Source: Ponticoccus litoralis
GTDB lineage: Bacteria > Pseudomonadota > Alphaproteobacteria > Rhodobacterales > Rhodobacteraceae
DNA: 64,000 bases
Direction of reading: 5' to 3'
NCBI RefSeq assembly: GCF_039769985.1
Contig: NZ_JBDNCH010000002.1
Location: 1,612,001 to 1,676,000, forward strand
Made by a program: the position numbers and the translations under genes. Under the pieces are notes generated by a model that saw only the letters and a list, made by a program, of their open reading frames with translations, was not told the DNA's origin and ran no database searches. Position 1 is the stretch's first letter. Every line of letters starts with the position of its first letter. Of the stretch, positions 1 through 10,880 are shown in pieces.

Positions 1-315
1 GAAGAGCTTTGGTGGGACGATGCCGGGCGCCTGCGCACACATGCGCCCTCGACCTACAAGATCCCGCTGGCCTCGGACCGGCCGCGCGTCTTCAACGTGA
101 ACCTCGCCGACTGGTCCGAGAACCGCGAGCTGACGATCAAGCGGTCCAAGGCCGTGGGCGAGCCGCCCTTCATGCTGGGCATCTCGGTCTTCGAGGCGCT
201 GTCGATGGCGGTGGCCTCTGTCGCGGATTACCGCGAATGCCCGCGCCTTGACGCGCCCGCCACGCCGGAACGCGTGCTGATGGCGGTGGACCGCCTGCGC
301 CGGGGCGCCGCATGA
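1..315 (+). CDS. xdhB: Xanthine dehydrogenase molybdenum-binding subunit, C-terminal end (partial)
   Basis: The reading frame is open from the first base and ends at TGA 313-315, so only the last 104 codons are present. Motifs STYKIPLASD, NVNLADW and GEPPFMLGISVFEAL match the extreme C terminus of XdhB/XdhA-type large subunits, which hold the Mo-pterin cofactor and oxidise hypoxanthine or xanthine towards urate. The stop overlaps the xdhC start (ATGA at 312), so the two are translationally coupled. The identification relies on this C-terminal motif plus the xdhC neighbour; the catalytic Glu and most of the Moco site lie outside the window. Confidence 0.9.
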   Translation, partial: EELWWDDAGRLRTHAPSTYKIPLASDRPRVFNVNLADWSENRELTIKRSKAVGEPPFMLGISVFEALSMAVASVADYRECPRLDAPATPERVLMAVDRLRRGAA

Positions 316-1172
316 CGCTGGCCCGGTTCCTCGACACCCAGGCGGCGGTGGTCCGCGTGGCCCTGACGCGGGTGCGCGGGTCGTCCCCGCGCGAGGCGGG
401 AACCGAGATGTTCGTGGCCGCCGAGGCCCTGCACGGCACCATCGGCGGCGGGCAGCTGGAACACCGCGCCATCGACGCCGCGCGCAGGATGCTGCGCGAC
501 GGCGTGCTGTCAGAGGTGCTGGACCTGCCGCTTGGCCCCGAGATCGGCCAATGCTGCGGCGGTCGGGTGGAGATGCGCCTGAGACGGATGCGCAGCTCTG
601 ACAAGCGCGCGGCGCTGGACCGGGCAGAGCAGGAGGCAGCGGCGCTGCCGCATGTATACATCCCGGGTGCAGGGCATGTCGGGCGCGCGCTGGCGGATCT
701 GTTGCAGCATATGCCGGTGTGCTGCATCCTTGTCGACCAGCGCGCCGCCGAGATCGCGCAAAGCACCGCCCGCGTGGAAACCCGCGTCTCGGCCATCCCC
801 GAGATCGACATCGCCCAGGCGCCCTCCGGCAGTGCCTTTGTCGTGCTGACCCATGACCACGGGCTCGACTTCCTGCTGACCTCCGCCGCGCTGGAACGCG
901 GGGATGCCGCCTATGTCGGGATGATCGGCTCTGCCACCAAGCGGGTGAAGCTGCGCAACTGGATGCGCGACCATTGCGCAGAGGTGCCCTTTGACCGGCT
1001 GACCTGTCCCATCGGCGCGCAGGGCAGCGCCGACAAGCGCCCCGCCGTCATCGCCGCCTTCGTCGTGGCCGAGGTCATGGGGCAACTGACCGCCAGCACC
1101 GCGCGGGTGACGGCCACGGCCATCGCCACCCGGAACCATCAACCAGACCGGAAGGGAGCCCTGATCCGCTGA
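312..1172 (+). CDS. xdhC: XdhC, molybdenum cofactor insertion chaperone for xanthine dehydrogenase
   Basis: A 286-residue protein. The N-terminal XdhC/CoxI motif GTIGGGQLE lies at residues 42-50 and the Cys pair QCCGGR at 80-85. A C-terminal Rossmann-like half begins with IPGAGHVGRAL near 117-127. In Rhodobacter capsulatus, XdhC binds Moco, protects it during sulfuration and inserts it into XdhB without being part of the mature enzyme. The start codon overlaps the xdhB stop, indicating one operon. The length is close to the family's usual 280-310 residues and there is no sign of damage. Confidence 0.93.
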   Translation: MTLARFLDTQAAVVRVALTRVRGSSPREAGTEMFVAAEALHGTIGGGQLEHRAIDAARRMLRDGVLSEVLDLPLGPEIGQCCGGRVEMRLRRMRSSDKRAALDRAEQEAAALPHVYIPGAGHVGRALADLLQHMPVCCILVDQRAAEIAQSTARVETRVSAIPEIDIAQAPSGSAFVVLTHDHGLDFLLTSAALERGDAAYVGMIGSATKRVKLRNWMRDHCAEVPFDRLTCPIGAQGSADKRPAVIAAFVVAEVMGQLTASTARVTATAIATRNHQPDRKGALIR

Positions 1173-1211
1173 CGGACAGGAGATCCGGTCACACATAAGG
1201 GGGAGACCGCC

Positions 1212-2810
1212 ATGAGCGGCATAAAATACGAATACACCCTGTTCTCGAAAGGGGACGGCAGCGCCTTCTGGGCGCTCTTTACCGACAACCTCGTGAACCT
1301 GCTGATCCTCTCGGGGATCTGCCAGTTCGTCTTTGGCATGCCCGCAGAGATCGTCTTCGACCGCATCGTGCCGGGCGCCGCCATCGCGATCCTCGCGGGC
1401 GTCGCCGTCTATACGCTGATGGCCGGGCGCACCGCCGAGCGGCTGGGCCGCGACGTGACCGCCCTACCATACGGCATCTCGACGCCGGTGATGTTCGTCT
1501 ACCTCTTCGGCGTGATCGGCCCGATCTACTGGGCCACGCAGGACCCGCTGCTGGCCTGGCAGGTGGGCATCGGCGCGGGCTTCATGGGCGGTATCGTCGC
1601 CGCCATGGGCGCCATTGTCGGCCCCTGGCTGAAGCGGATCACCCCGCGCGCGGGCATGCTGGGCACGCTTTGCGGCATCGCGCTGATGTTCATCGGGGCC
1701 GTGCCGCTGTCGCAGATCTTCGAGCAGCCGGTGATCGGTTTCACCGCCCTGCTGTTCATCCTCTGGGGGCTGATCGGGCGCTTTCGCCTGCCCGGCAACC
1801 TGCCCGCGGGCCTTGTCGCGATCCTTGCGGGCACGGTGATCGCCGTGGTTCTGGGCCAGTCCACCTTCGACACATCGGGCACGGGATTCTACCCGCCGGT
1901 GCCCTACCTGGGCGACCTGATCGTGGGCATCCAGTACCTCTTTGCCAACCCCGAGCTGTTCCTCGTGCTGGTGCCGGTGCAGATCTACAACTTCATCGAG
2001 ACCATGAACAACGTCGAAAGCGCCGAGGCAGCGGGCGACAGCTACCCGGTGGGCCTGTGCCAGGTCACCGACGGCGCGGGCACCATGCTGGGCGCGGTCT
2101 TCGGCTCGCCCTTCCCGACGACGGTCTACATCGGCCACCCGGCCTACAAGCGGCTGGACGCGCGGGCGGGTTATGTCATCGGCGTGGCGCTGGTGATCGG
2201 CGCGGCGGCCTTCCTTGGCTTCCTGTCCTTCCTCGCCGGGCTGATCCCCGTCGCGGCGGCGGCGCCGGTGCTGGTCTTCGTCTCTGTCAGCCTGATCACC
2301 AACACGGCCTGGGCGGTGAAGCCCGCGCATATGGCCGCCGTCAGCTTTGCCATCCTGCCGCATGTCTCGTCGCTGCTGGTGACGAAATGGGGCTCTCTGT
2401 TGAACGCGCTGCGCGCCGAGGGGGTCGAAGGCCTGCCCGCGCTGGGTGACGAAGGGCTGACCGCCGCGCTGCTGATGGAGGGGGCGCATTACGACGGCCA
2501 CCTCGCGCTCAGCCAGGGCGCGATCCTGACCGGCCTGATCTGGGGCGCCATCGTCGCCGACGTGATCGACGGGCGGTTCCGCGCGGCGGGCGGCTTTGCG
2601 CTGGCGGCGGCCTTCATGTCCTCGGTCGGCATCATCCACGCCGCCGCGCTTCAGGCACCGCAGTTCGACGGGATCACCGTGGGCTACCTGATCATCGGCG
2701 GCTTCCTCTGGCTGTACCCGCTGGTCGCCCCGAAGGAGGATCTGGAACAGCGGATCATCGTGCCGGACGAACCCGACATGCTGGACGAGACCCCGCCGCA
2801 GCGGGCCTGA
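1212..2810 (+). CDS. NCS2-family purine (xanthine/guanine) permease
   Basis: A 532-residue polytopic membrane protein with roughly 12-14 hydrophobic segments. The N terminus (TDNLVNLLILSGICQFVFGM) and the ALPYGISTPVMFVYLF segment are typical of the branch of nucleobase:cation symporters found beside guanine deaminase and xanthine dehydrogenase genes. The start ATG follows a GGGGGAGA Shine-Dalgarno sequence (1200-1207). It sits 39 bp after xdhC and about 50 bp before guaD, so uptake of xanthine or guanine is the natural inference, but substrate specificity cannot be read from the sequence. The C-terminal tail of about 30 residues is acidic and cytoplasmic. Confidence 0.85.
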   Translation: MSGIKYEYTLFSKGDGSAFWALFTDNLVNLLILSGICQFVFGMPAEIVFDRIVPGAAIAILAGVAVYTLMAGRTAERLGRDVTALPYGISTPVMFVYLFGVIGPIYWATQDPLLAWQVGIGAGFMGGIVAAMGAIVGPWLKRITPRAGMLGTLCGIALMFIGAVPLSQIFEQPVIGFTALLFILWGLIGRFRLPGNLPAGLVAILAGTVIAVVLGQSTFDTSGTGFYPPVPYLGDLIVGIQYLFANPELFLVLVPVQIYNFIETMNNVESAEAAGDSYPVGLCQVTDGAGTMLGAVFGSPFPTTVYIGHPAYKRLDARAGYVIGVALVIGAAAFLGFLSFLAGLIPVAAAAPVLVFVSVSLITNTAWAVKPAHMAAVSFAILPHVSSLLVTKWGSLLNALRAEGVEGLPALGDEGLTAALLMEGAHYDGHLALSQGAILTGLIWGAIVADVIDGRFRAAGGFALAAAFMSSVGIIHAAALQAPQFDGITVGYLIIGGFLWLYPLVAPKEDLEQRIIVPDEPDMLDETPPQRA

Positions 2811-2817
2811 GACCCCC

Positions 2818-2839
2818 GGGGCGGCCAGCGCGCCGCCCC
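2818..2839 (+). terminator. Strong hairpin between permease and guaD
   Basis: An 8-bp perfect stem (GGGGCGGC at 2818-2825, GCCGCCCC at 2832-2839) with a 6-nt loop, followed by TTCCCC rather than a clean T-run. It lies in the 51-bp gap before guaD. It may attenuate or act as an RNA-processing site rather than a full terminator. Confidence 0.45.
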
Positions 2840-2861
2840 TTCCCCGACAAGGACACAAAAC

Positions 2862-4198
<1,337 letters not shown>

Positions 4199-4341
4199 CA
4201 CGCGGGCGATTGTCTTCCTTTCCTTGAAACGCCTTTCGGAATTTGGGCATGACCGGGGGCGGCCTGTCTGGTATGACCGCATCCAAAGCCATTGTGCACC
4301 GCGGCATACCATTCGCGCCGCCGCACAGACCCGCCAAGGAG

Positions 4342-6497
4342 ATGCCCGTGCCCCAGACCCAAGACCGCGTGACCCGAGAAGGCCTGTCCGTCGCTTCCGA
4401 GCTTGCGGCGTTCCTTGAAACAGAGGTGCTGCCCGGCACCGGCGTCACGGCGGATGCCTTCTGGTCCGGGCTGTCGGGGCTGGCGCATGACTTCGGCCCG
4501 AAGAACCGGGCGCTGCTCGCCCGCCGCGAGGATCTGCAATCGCAGATCGACGCATGGCACCGCGAGCGCGCGGGCAAGGCGCATGACGGCGACGCCTACA
4601 AGGCCTTCCTCGAAGAGATCGGCTATATCGTCCCCGAGGGCGACGACTTCACCATCCAGACCGCCAATGTCGACCCCGAGATCGCCACGGTTCCCGGCCC
4701 GCAGCTTGTGGTGCCGGTGACCAATGGGCGCTTTGTCCTGAACGCCGCGAACGCGCGCTGGGGCAGCCTCTACGATGGCTTCTACGGCACCGATGCCATG
4801 GGCGGCCTGCCGCCCATGGGCGGCTTCGACGACGGGCGCGGCGCGCGGGTCGTGGCGCGGGCGGCGGTCTTCCTCGACCAGATCTTCCCGCTGACAGACA
4901 CTTCGCACGTCCGCGCGCAGGCCTACAGCGTCAAGGACGGCGCGCTGTCGGTGGACGGCTCGGCGCTGAAGACGCCAGAGGCCTTCGTGGGCTACCGGGG
5001 CGAGGCCTCGGCGCCCTCGTCCGTGCTGCTGAAGAACAACGGGCTGCACGTCGAGCTGGTCTTCGACCGCAGCCACCCGATCGGCGCGCAGACGCCCTCG
5101 GGGCTGGCGGATGTGCTGCTGGAATCAGCCGTCTCGGCCATCGTCGACTGCGAGGATTCGGTGGCCTGCGTGGATGCCGCCGACAAGGTGCAAGCCTATC
5201 GCAACTGGCTGGGCCTGATGAAGGGCGACCTGTCCGAGACCTTCGAGAAGGGCGGCAAACCGGTGACCCGCAAGCTGAATGCCGACCGGACCTATTCCGG
5301 CGCGGAGGGTGAGGTCAGCCTGAAGGGCCGCGCGCTGCTGCTGGTGCGCAACGTCGGCCACCTGATGACCAACCCCGCGATCCTCGACCGCGACGGCAAC
5401 GAGATCTTCGAGGGCCTGATGGACGCGATGGTCACCACGCTGATCGCCAAACACGACCTTGCCAAGACCGAGGGGCCGCGCAACTCGGTCACCGGCTCGG
5501 TCTACGTGGTGAAGCCCAAGATGCACGGCCCGGAAGAGGTGGCCTTTTCCGACGCGATCTTCACCCATGTGGAAGAGGCGCTTGGCCTGCCGCGCTACAC
5601 GGTGAAGCTGGGCATCATGGACGAGGAACGCCGCACCTCGGTGAACCTCAAGGAATGCATCCGCGCCGCGCAGAACCGCGTGTGCTTCATCAACACCGGC
5701 TTCCTCGACCGGACCGGGGACGAGATCCACACCTCGATGGAGGCCGGGCCCTTCAGCCGCAAGGACTTCATCAAGCGCAAGGGCTGGATCACCGCCTACG
5801 AGAACCAGAACGTCGATATCGGTCTGGAATGCGGGCTGTCCGGCAAGGCGCAGATCGGCAAGGGCATGTGGGCGCAACCCGACAGCATGGCCGCGATGCT
5901 CGAAACCAAGATCGAGCACCCCGCGCGGGCGCCAACTGCGCATGGGTGCCCTCGCCCACGGCGGCGGTGCTGCATGCCACGCATTACCACAAGGTCGACG
6001 TGCTGGCGGTGCAGGCGCAGCTGGCCAAGGGCGGGCGCCGCGCCTACGTCGACGCGCTGCTGGATATCCCGCTGGCGGCCTACCGCAAGTGGACCCCCGC
6101 GCAGATCCGCCGCGAGGTCGAGAACAACGCGCAGGGCATCCTGGGCTACGTGGTGCGCTGGATCGATCAGGGCGTCGGCTGCTCCAAGGTGCCCGACATC
6201 AATGACGTGGGTCTCATGGAAGACCGCGCCACCTGCCGGATCTCGGCCCAGCACATCGCCAACTGGCTGCACCACGGTGTCGTGTCGCGGCAGGAGGTCT
6301 CCGAGATCATGCAGCAGATGGCCGAGGTGGTGGACCGCCAGAACGCGGGCGATCCGCTTTATCGCCCGATGGCGCCGGATTTCGACGGGATCGCCTATCA
6401 GGCCGCCTGCGATCTGGTCTTCGAGGGCCGCGAGCAACCCTCCGGCTACACCGAACCGGTCCTGCACCGGCGCCGCCTGCAGCTGAAGGCAGGCTGA
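4342..6497 (+). CDS. glcB: Malate synthase G (one frameshift)
   Basis: Condenses glyoxylate with acetyl-CoA to malate. The frame from ATG 4342, after an AAGGAG site (4336-4341), carries the family hallmarks: GFYGTDAM, a VDCEDSVACVDAADK segment, the RNVGHLMTN block, MDEERRTSVNLKECI and a C-terminal NWLHHGVVS. A missing C in the CCCC run at 5919-5922 shifts the last quarter (AWVPSPTAAVLHATHYHK onwards) to another frame. Restored length is 718 residues, against about 720 for the family. It sits between guanine catabolism and the ureide/BHA-cycle genes, consistent with use of glyoxylate released by purine breakdown. Confidence 0.93.
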
Positions 6498-6503
6498 CGG
6501 ATC

Positions 6504-6535
6504 GGGCGGGCCAAAGGGTCCGCCCTTTTTCTTTG
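6504..6535 (+). terminator. Rho-independent terminator of glcB
   Basis: A GC-rich stem-loop (GGGCGG and GCC paired with GGT and CCGCCC around AAAG) is followed immediately by TTTTTCTTTG, 7 bp after the glcB stop. This is the clearest intrinsic terminator in the metabolic region. Confidence 0.8.
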
Positions 6536-6569
6536 TGTTTCGCCTGCCCTTCGTGCAGGCGACCGGTAC

Positions 6570-6678
6570 GGGGCTTTGCCCCCGAACCCCCAAGGTACTT
6601 TTGGACCAAAGAAGTGGAGCGGCGCGCCTCATCTTCTCTGGTCCTCGAAATACCTCGGGGGTCCGGGGGCAGCGCCCC
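6570..6678. repeat. Imperfect long inverted repeat (REP-like intergenic element)
   Basis: The left arm 6570-6614 and right arm 6633-6678 are about 45 nt each and roughly 80% complementary over their whole length, separated by about 18 nt. Each arm contains a GGGGC...TGCCCC mini-hairpin, a C-rich block and an AAGGTA/GAGGTA box. I recall similar GGGGCxxTGCCCCC...GAGGTATTT elements in intergenic regions of Roseobacter-group genomes, but copy number here cannot be checked. Confidence 0.65.
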
Positions 6679-6807
6679 TCGGTCCCGAATGCGCCGCTTG
6701 CGGTGACTTTCAAATTTTCCGGAAAAGACCTGTCCGATCATTGCGGCTTTCATGGGAAATGAGCGCGGCGCATACTCGGTCGAACACGGCTTTGACGGAG
6801 ACCCGAG

Positions 6808-7657
<850 letters not shown>

Positions 7658-7674
<17 letters not shown>

Positions 7675-8501
7675 CCTGCCCTCCGATGGCCTCTGTCAGG
7701 GTCCGGGCCGCCTCGATCACGGGGCGGCTCAATCTGTTCAGTTCGTCTTGTGTGACCCGGCTTGTCGGGCCCGACACCGAGATGCCCGCCAGCGCCTCGC
7801 CCGCCGCGTCGAAGACCGGGGCCGCGATGCAGCGCATCCCCGAGGTTGCGTTCCTCGTCGTCGATGGAGTAACCGCGCGCCCGGATGCGGGCGAGATCCT
7901 CCAGCAGTGCCGCGCGGTCGGTCACGGTATGGGGGGTAAAGGCCTCCAGCCCGCCGTCGAGCCGCCGCATCAGCCTGCCCTCGTCCATCTGCGCCAGAAG
8001 CGCCTTGCCGATCCCCGAGGCATGCATCGCCGAAAGCGTGCCGGGCGGAAAGAAGGCGCGGATATTGGCATGGGTCTCGACCTGGCTGAGGAACAGCACC
8101 TGCCCCTCCTTCTCGACGCCAAGGTTGGCGGTCTCGCCGGTCGCCTCCATCAGCCTGCGCATCACCGGGCGGGCGCGGTCGACAAGGCTGGTGCGCCGCA
8201 GGAAGCGCGCGCCGATGGTGAAGGCCCGCGCGCCGATGTGCCAAAGCTGTTCCTCGGCGTCGAATTCCACCAGCCCGCGCCCCTCCAGCGTGACCAGCAC
8301 GCGGTAGACCGTCGAGGGCGACTGGTCCATCTCGTCCGAGATCGTGCTGAGCGCCATGCCCTGCCGCTCGCTGAGGAATTCGAAGACCTCCATGGCGCGA
8401 TCCAGCGACTTGATGGTGTTCTGGGCGGTCTTGTCCGCCCAGTCGCGCGGGCGGCCCCGGGCCTTGCGGCTGCCGCGCGGGCCATTATCTTGCGAATCCA
8501 T
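7658..8501 (-). CDS. bhcR: IclR-family regulator of the beta-hydroxyaspartate cycle, BhcR (one frameshift)
   Basis: An N-terminal winged helix (TISDEMDQSPSTVYRVLVTL) is followed by an IclR effector domain (GETANLGVEKEGQVLFLSQV, ASGIGKALLA). In Paracoccus denitrificans, BhcR sits divergently next to bhcABCD and senses glyoxylate; the same arrangement is seen here. An extra C in the run at 7838-7841 breaks the frame after DDEERNLG. Restoring it gives MRCIAAPVFD and a 280-residue protein whose stop overlaps the 3' end of allE by 17 bp. ATG 8501 was chosen because AAAGG lies 7 nt upstream; an in-frame ATG at 8522 is an alternative. Confidence 0.85.
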
Positions 8502-8516
8502 GAGATGCCTTTCGTT

Positions 8517-8526
8517 TTTCATGAAA
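8517..8526. promoter_or_regulatory. Candidate BhcR operator, perfect 10-bp palindrome
   Basis: TTTCATGAAA is a perfect palindrome 16 bp upstream of the bhcR start, in a conspicuously AT-rich island between divergent bhcR and bhcA. A related 5-3-5 inverted repeat lies at 8586-8598. IclR regulators bind short AT-rich palindromes in such spacers, but assignment to BhcR is inference. Confidence 0.45.
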
Positions 8527-8585
8527 TGCACATTCACGATATGAAAAATGTAATGCTCTGTAAATAATCAACTTTCCCTGCACCC

Positions 8586-8598
8586 TTTCAAAATGAAA
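8586..8598. promoter_or_regulatory. Second TTTCA/TGAAA inverted repeat upstream of bhcA
   Basis: TTTCA-AAA-TGAAA shares its half-site with the palindrome at 8517-8526, 69 bp away. Both lie in the 169-bp divergent spacer between bhcR and bhcA, so two sites could allow both autoregulation and control of the catabolic operon. Confidence 0.4.
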
Positions 8599-8670
8599 AA
8601 CGCATTCAAAAAAGTATCCCAGCGCGGGGGCCACGCCTATGGTGCCCATCATGACGAAGGGAGACACGCC

Positions 8671-9858
8671 ATGAGCTTTCAGAACCCGGTTTTCATTCCC
8701 GGCCCGACCAATATCCCCGAGCGGCTGCGCAAGGCCTGCGACATGCCGACGATCGACCACCGCTCGCCGCTGTTCGGTCAGATCCTGCACCCGGCGCGCG
8801 AGGGCGTGCGCAAGGTTCTGAAAAGCGAAAGCGCCGAGGTCTTCATCTTCCCCTCGACCGGCACCGGCGGTTGGGAAACCGCGCTGTCGAACTGCCTGTC
8901 GGCGGGCGACACCGTGCTGGCCGCGCGCAACGGCATGTTCAGCCATCGCTGGATCGACATGTGCCAACGCCACGGGCTGGACGTCGAGATCGTCGAAACC
9001 CCCCGGGGCCGGGGCCTGCCCGCCGACCGCTACGAGGAAATCCTGACCGCCGACACCGGCCACCGGATCAAGGCGGTTCTGGCCACGCATAACGAGACCG
9101 CGACCGGCGTGAAGTCCGACATCGCCGCCGTCCGCCGCGCGCTGGACGCCGCCGGTCACCCGGCGCTGCTGTTCGTGGATGGCGTCAGCTCCATCGCCTC
9201 GATGGACTTCCGCTTCGACGAATGGGGCGTGGACGTTGCCGTCACCGGTTCGCAGAAGGGCTTCATGCTGCCGCCGGGTCTGGCGATCACCGGCTTTTCG
9301 CCCAAGGCGATGGCGGCGACCAGGACCGCGACCCTGCCGCGCACCTTCTTCGACGTGGCGGACATGGCCAAGGGCTATGCCAACAACGCCTATCCCTACA
9401 CCCCCGCCGTCGGCCTGCTGAACGGGCTGAACGAGGCCTGCGGGATGCTGCTGTCCGAGGGGCTGGACAACGTCTTTGCCCGCCACCACCGCATCGCGGA
9501 AGGCGTGCGCGCCGCCGTCAAGGCCTGGGGGCTGGAGCTTTGCGCCGCCTCGCCGGAGGTCTACTCGGACACCGTCAGCGCGATCCGCACGCCCGAGGGC
9601 TTTGACGCGACCCGGATTGTCGAGCATGCGGCAAGCGCCTATGGCGTCGCCTTCGGCACCGGGCTGGGCGAGGTCGCGGGCAAGGTCTTCCGCATCGGGC
9701 ACCTTGGCTCGCTGACCGACGTGATGGCCCTGTCCGGCATCGCCACCGCAGAGATGGTCATGGCCGATCTGGGCCTGAACATCACGCTGGGGTCGGGCGT
9801 CGCGGCGGCGCAGGACTACTACCGCGCCAACCGCACCGCTTTGCAGGCCGCGGCATGA
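8671..9858 (+). CDS. bhcA: Aspartate-glyoxylate aminotransferase, BhcA
   Basis: First enzyme of the beta-hydroxyaspartate cycle; it transfers the amino group of aspartate to glyoxylate, giving glycine and oxaloacetate. The 395-residue fold-type I PLP protein starts NPVFIPGPTNIPERL, as in serine/alanine-glyoxylate aminotransferases, with an SxGTGGWE-type cofactor loop (STGTGGWE) and the Schiff-base lysine in VTGSQKGFMLPPG (K196). Assignment to BhcA rather than a generic SGAT rests on the strict gene order bhcR-A-B-C-D. AAGGGAG (8655-8661) precedes the ATG. Its stop overlaps an upstream ATG of the bhcB frame. Confidence 0.93.
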   Translation: MSFQNPVFIPGPTNIPERLRKACDMPTIDHRSPLFGQILHPAREGVRKVLKSESAEVFIFPSTGTGGWETALSNCLSAGDTVLAARNGMFSHRWIDMCQRHGLDVEIVETPRGRGLPADRYEEILTADTGHRIKAVLATHNETATGVKSDIAAVRRALDAAGHPALLFVDGVSSIASMDFRFDEWGVDVAVTGSQKGFMLPPGLAITGFSPKAMAATRTATLPRTFFDVADMAKGYANNAYPYTPAVGLLNGLNEACGMLLSEGLDNVFARHHRIAEGVRAAVKAWGLELCAASPEVYSDTVSAIRTPEGFDATRIVEHAASAYGVAFGTGLGEVAGKVFRIGHLGSLTDVMALSGIATAEMVMADLGLNITLGSGVAAAQDYYRANRTALQAAA

Positions 9859-9869
9859 AGGATCACGCC

Positions 9870-10820
9870 ATGATCATCCCCACCTACGAGGACATGCTGG
9901 CCGCGCATGAGCGCATCAAGCCGCATATCCGCCGGACAGAGGTGCGCACCTCGGCCTATCTGAACGAGCGGGCCGGTGCCGAGCTGTTCTTCAAGTGCGA
10001 GAACTTTCAGGAGCCGGGGGCCTTCAAGGTCCGCGGCGCCTGCAACGCGGTCTTCGGTCTGGACGACGCACAGGCGGCCAAGGGCGTGGCGACCCACAGC
10101 TCGGGCAACCATGCCTCTTGCCTCAGCTATGCGGCGATGCGGCGGGGCATCCCCTGCAACGTCGTGATGCCGCGCACCGCGCCGCAGGCCAAGAAGGACA
10201 CGGTGCGCCGCTACGGCGGGCAGATCACCGAATGCGAGCCCTCGACCAGCAGTCGCGAGGCCACATTTGCCGAGGTTCAGGCCGCGACGGGGGGCGACTT
10301 CGTCCACCCCTACAACGACCCGCGCGTGATCGCCGGGCAGGGCACCTGTTCGAAGGAGTTCATGGAGCAGACCGACGGTCTCGACATGGTGGTGGCCCCC
10401 ATCGGCGGCGGTGGCATGATCTCGGGCACCTGCCTGACGCTGTCGACGCTGGCGCCGGAATGCCAGGTGATCGCGGCAGAGCCGGAACAGGCGGATGACG
10501 CCTACCGCAGCTTCAAGGCCGGTCACATCATCGCCGACGACGCGCCCAAGACCATCGCGGACGGGCTGCTGGTGCCGCTGAAGGACCTGACCTGGCACTT
10601 CGTGTCGAACCACGTGACCGAGATCTACACCGCCTCGGAGACAGAGATCGTCGACGCGATGAAGCTGGTCTGGAAGCACCTGCGCGTGGTGATGGAGCCC
10701 TCTTCGGCGGTGCCCATGGCCTGCGTCCTGAAGAACCCCGAGGCCTTCCGCGGCAAGCGCGTGGGCCTCGTCCTCACCGGCGGCAACGTCGACCTCGACC
10801 GCCTGCCCTGGATGGTCTGA
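9870..10820 (+). CDS. bhcB: beta-Hydroxyaspartate dehydratase, BhcB
   Basis: Dehydrates erythro-3-hydroxyaspartate to iminosuccinate. It is a 316-residue fold-type II PLP enzyme of the serine/threonine dehydratase family with the cofactor lysine in EPGAFKVRGA (K53), the Asn loop SSGNHA and the phosphate-binding GGGGM at residues 179-183. ATG 9870 is preferred over the in-frame ATG 9855, because AAGGA at 9858-9862 gives ideal spacing. The gap to bhcA is 11 bp and to bhcC 60 bp, so it is co-transcribed. Confidence 0.92.
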   Translation: MIIPTYEDMLAAHERIKPHIRRTEVRTSAYLNERAGAELFFKCENFQEPGAFKVRGACNAVFGLDDAQAAKGVATHSSGNHASCLSYAAMRRGIPCNVVMPRTAPQAKKDTVRRYGGQITECEPSTSSREATFAEVQAATGGDFVHPYNDPRVIAGQGTCSKEFMEQTDGLDMVVAPIGGGGMISGTCLTLSTLAPECQVIAAEPEQADDAYRSFKAGHIIADDAPKTIADGLLVPLKDLTWHFVSNHVTEIYTASETEIVDAMKLVWKHLRVVMEPSSAVPMACVLKNPEAFRGKRVGLVLTGGNVDLDRLPWMV

Positions 10821-10880
10821 GCCACAGTGAAACGCCGCAGGTCGGGCCTCTGCCCGGCTGACCCCGAAAAGGAACACGAG

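Larger units (their letters stand above)
6498..6807. other. 310-bp non-coding spacer between glcB and the allE-like gene
   Basis: I see no gene here. It holds the glcB terminator and a long imperfect inverted repeat (both listed separately), plus a small hairpin at 6541-6561 (CGCCTGC against GCAGGCG). No convincing promoter for the downstream gene was recognised, although one would be expected after a terminator. Confidence 0.7.

Noticed and set aside
1464..2858. Long minus-strand open frame (464 codons) opposite the NCS2 permease
   Set aside because: Arg/Gly/His-rich shadow of the coding strand in GC-rich DNA, with no recognisable domain; the permease on the plus strand is convincing.
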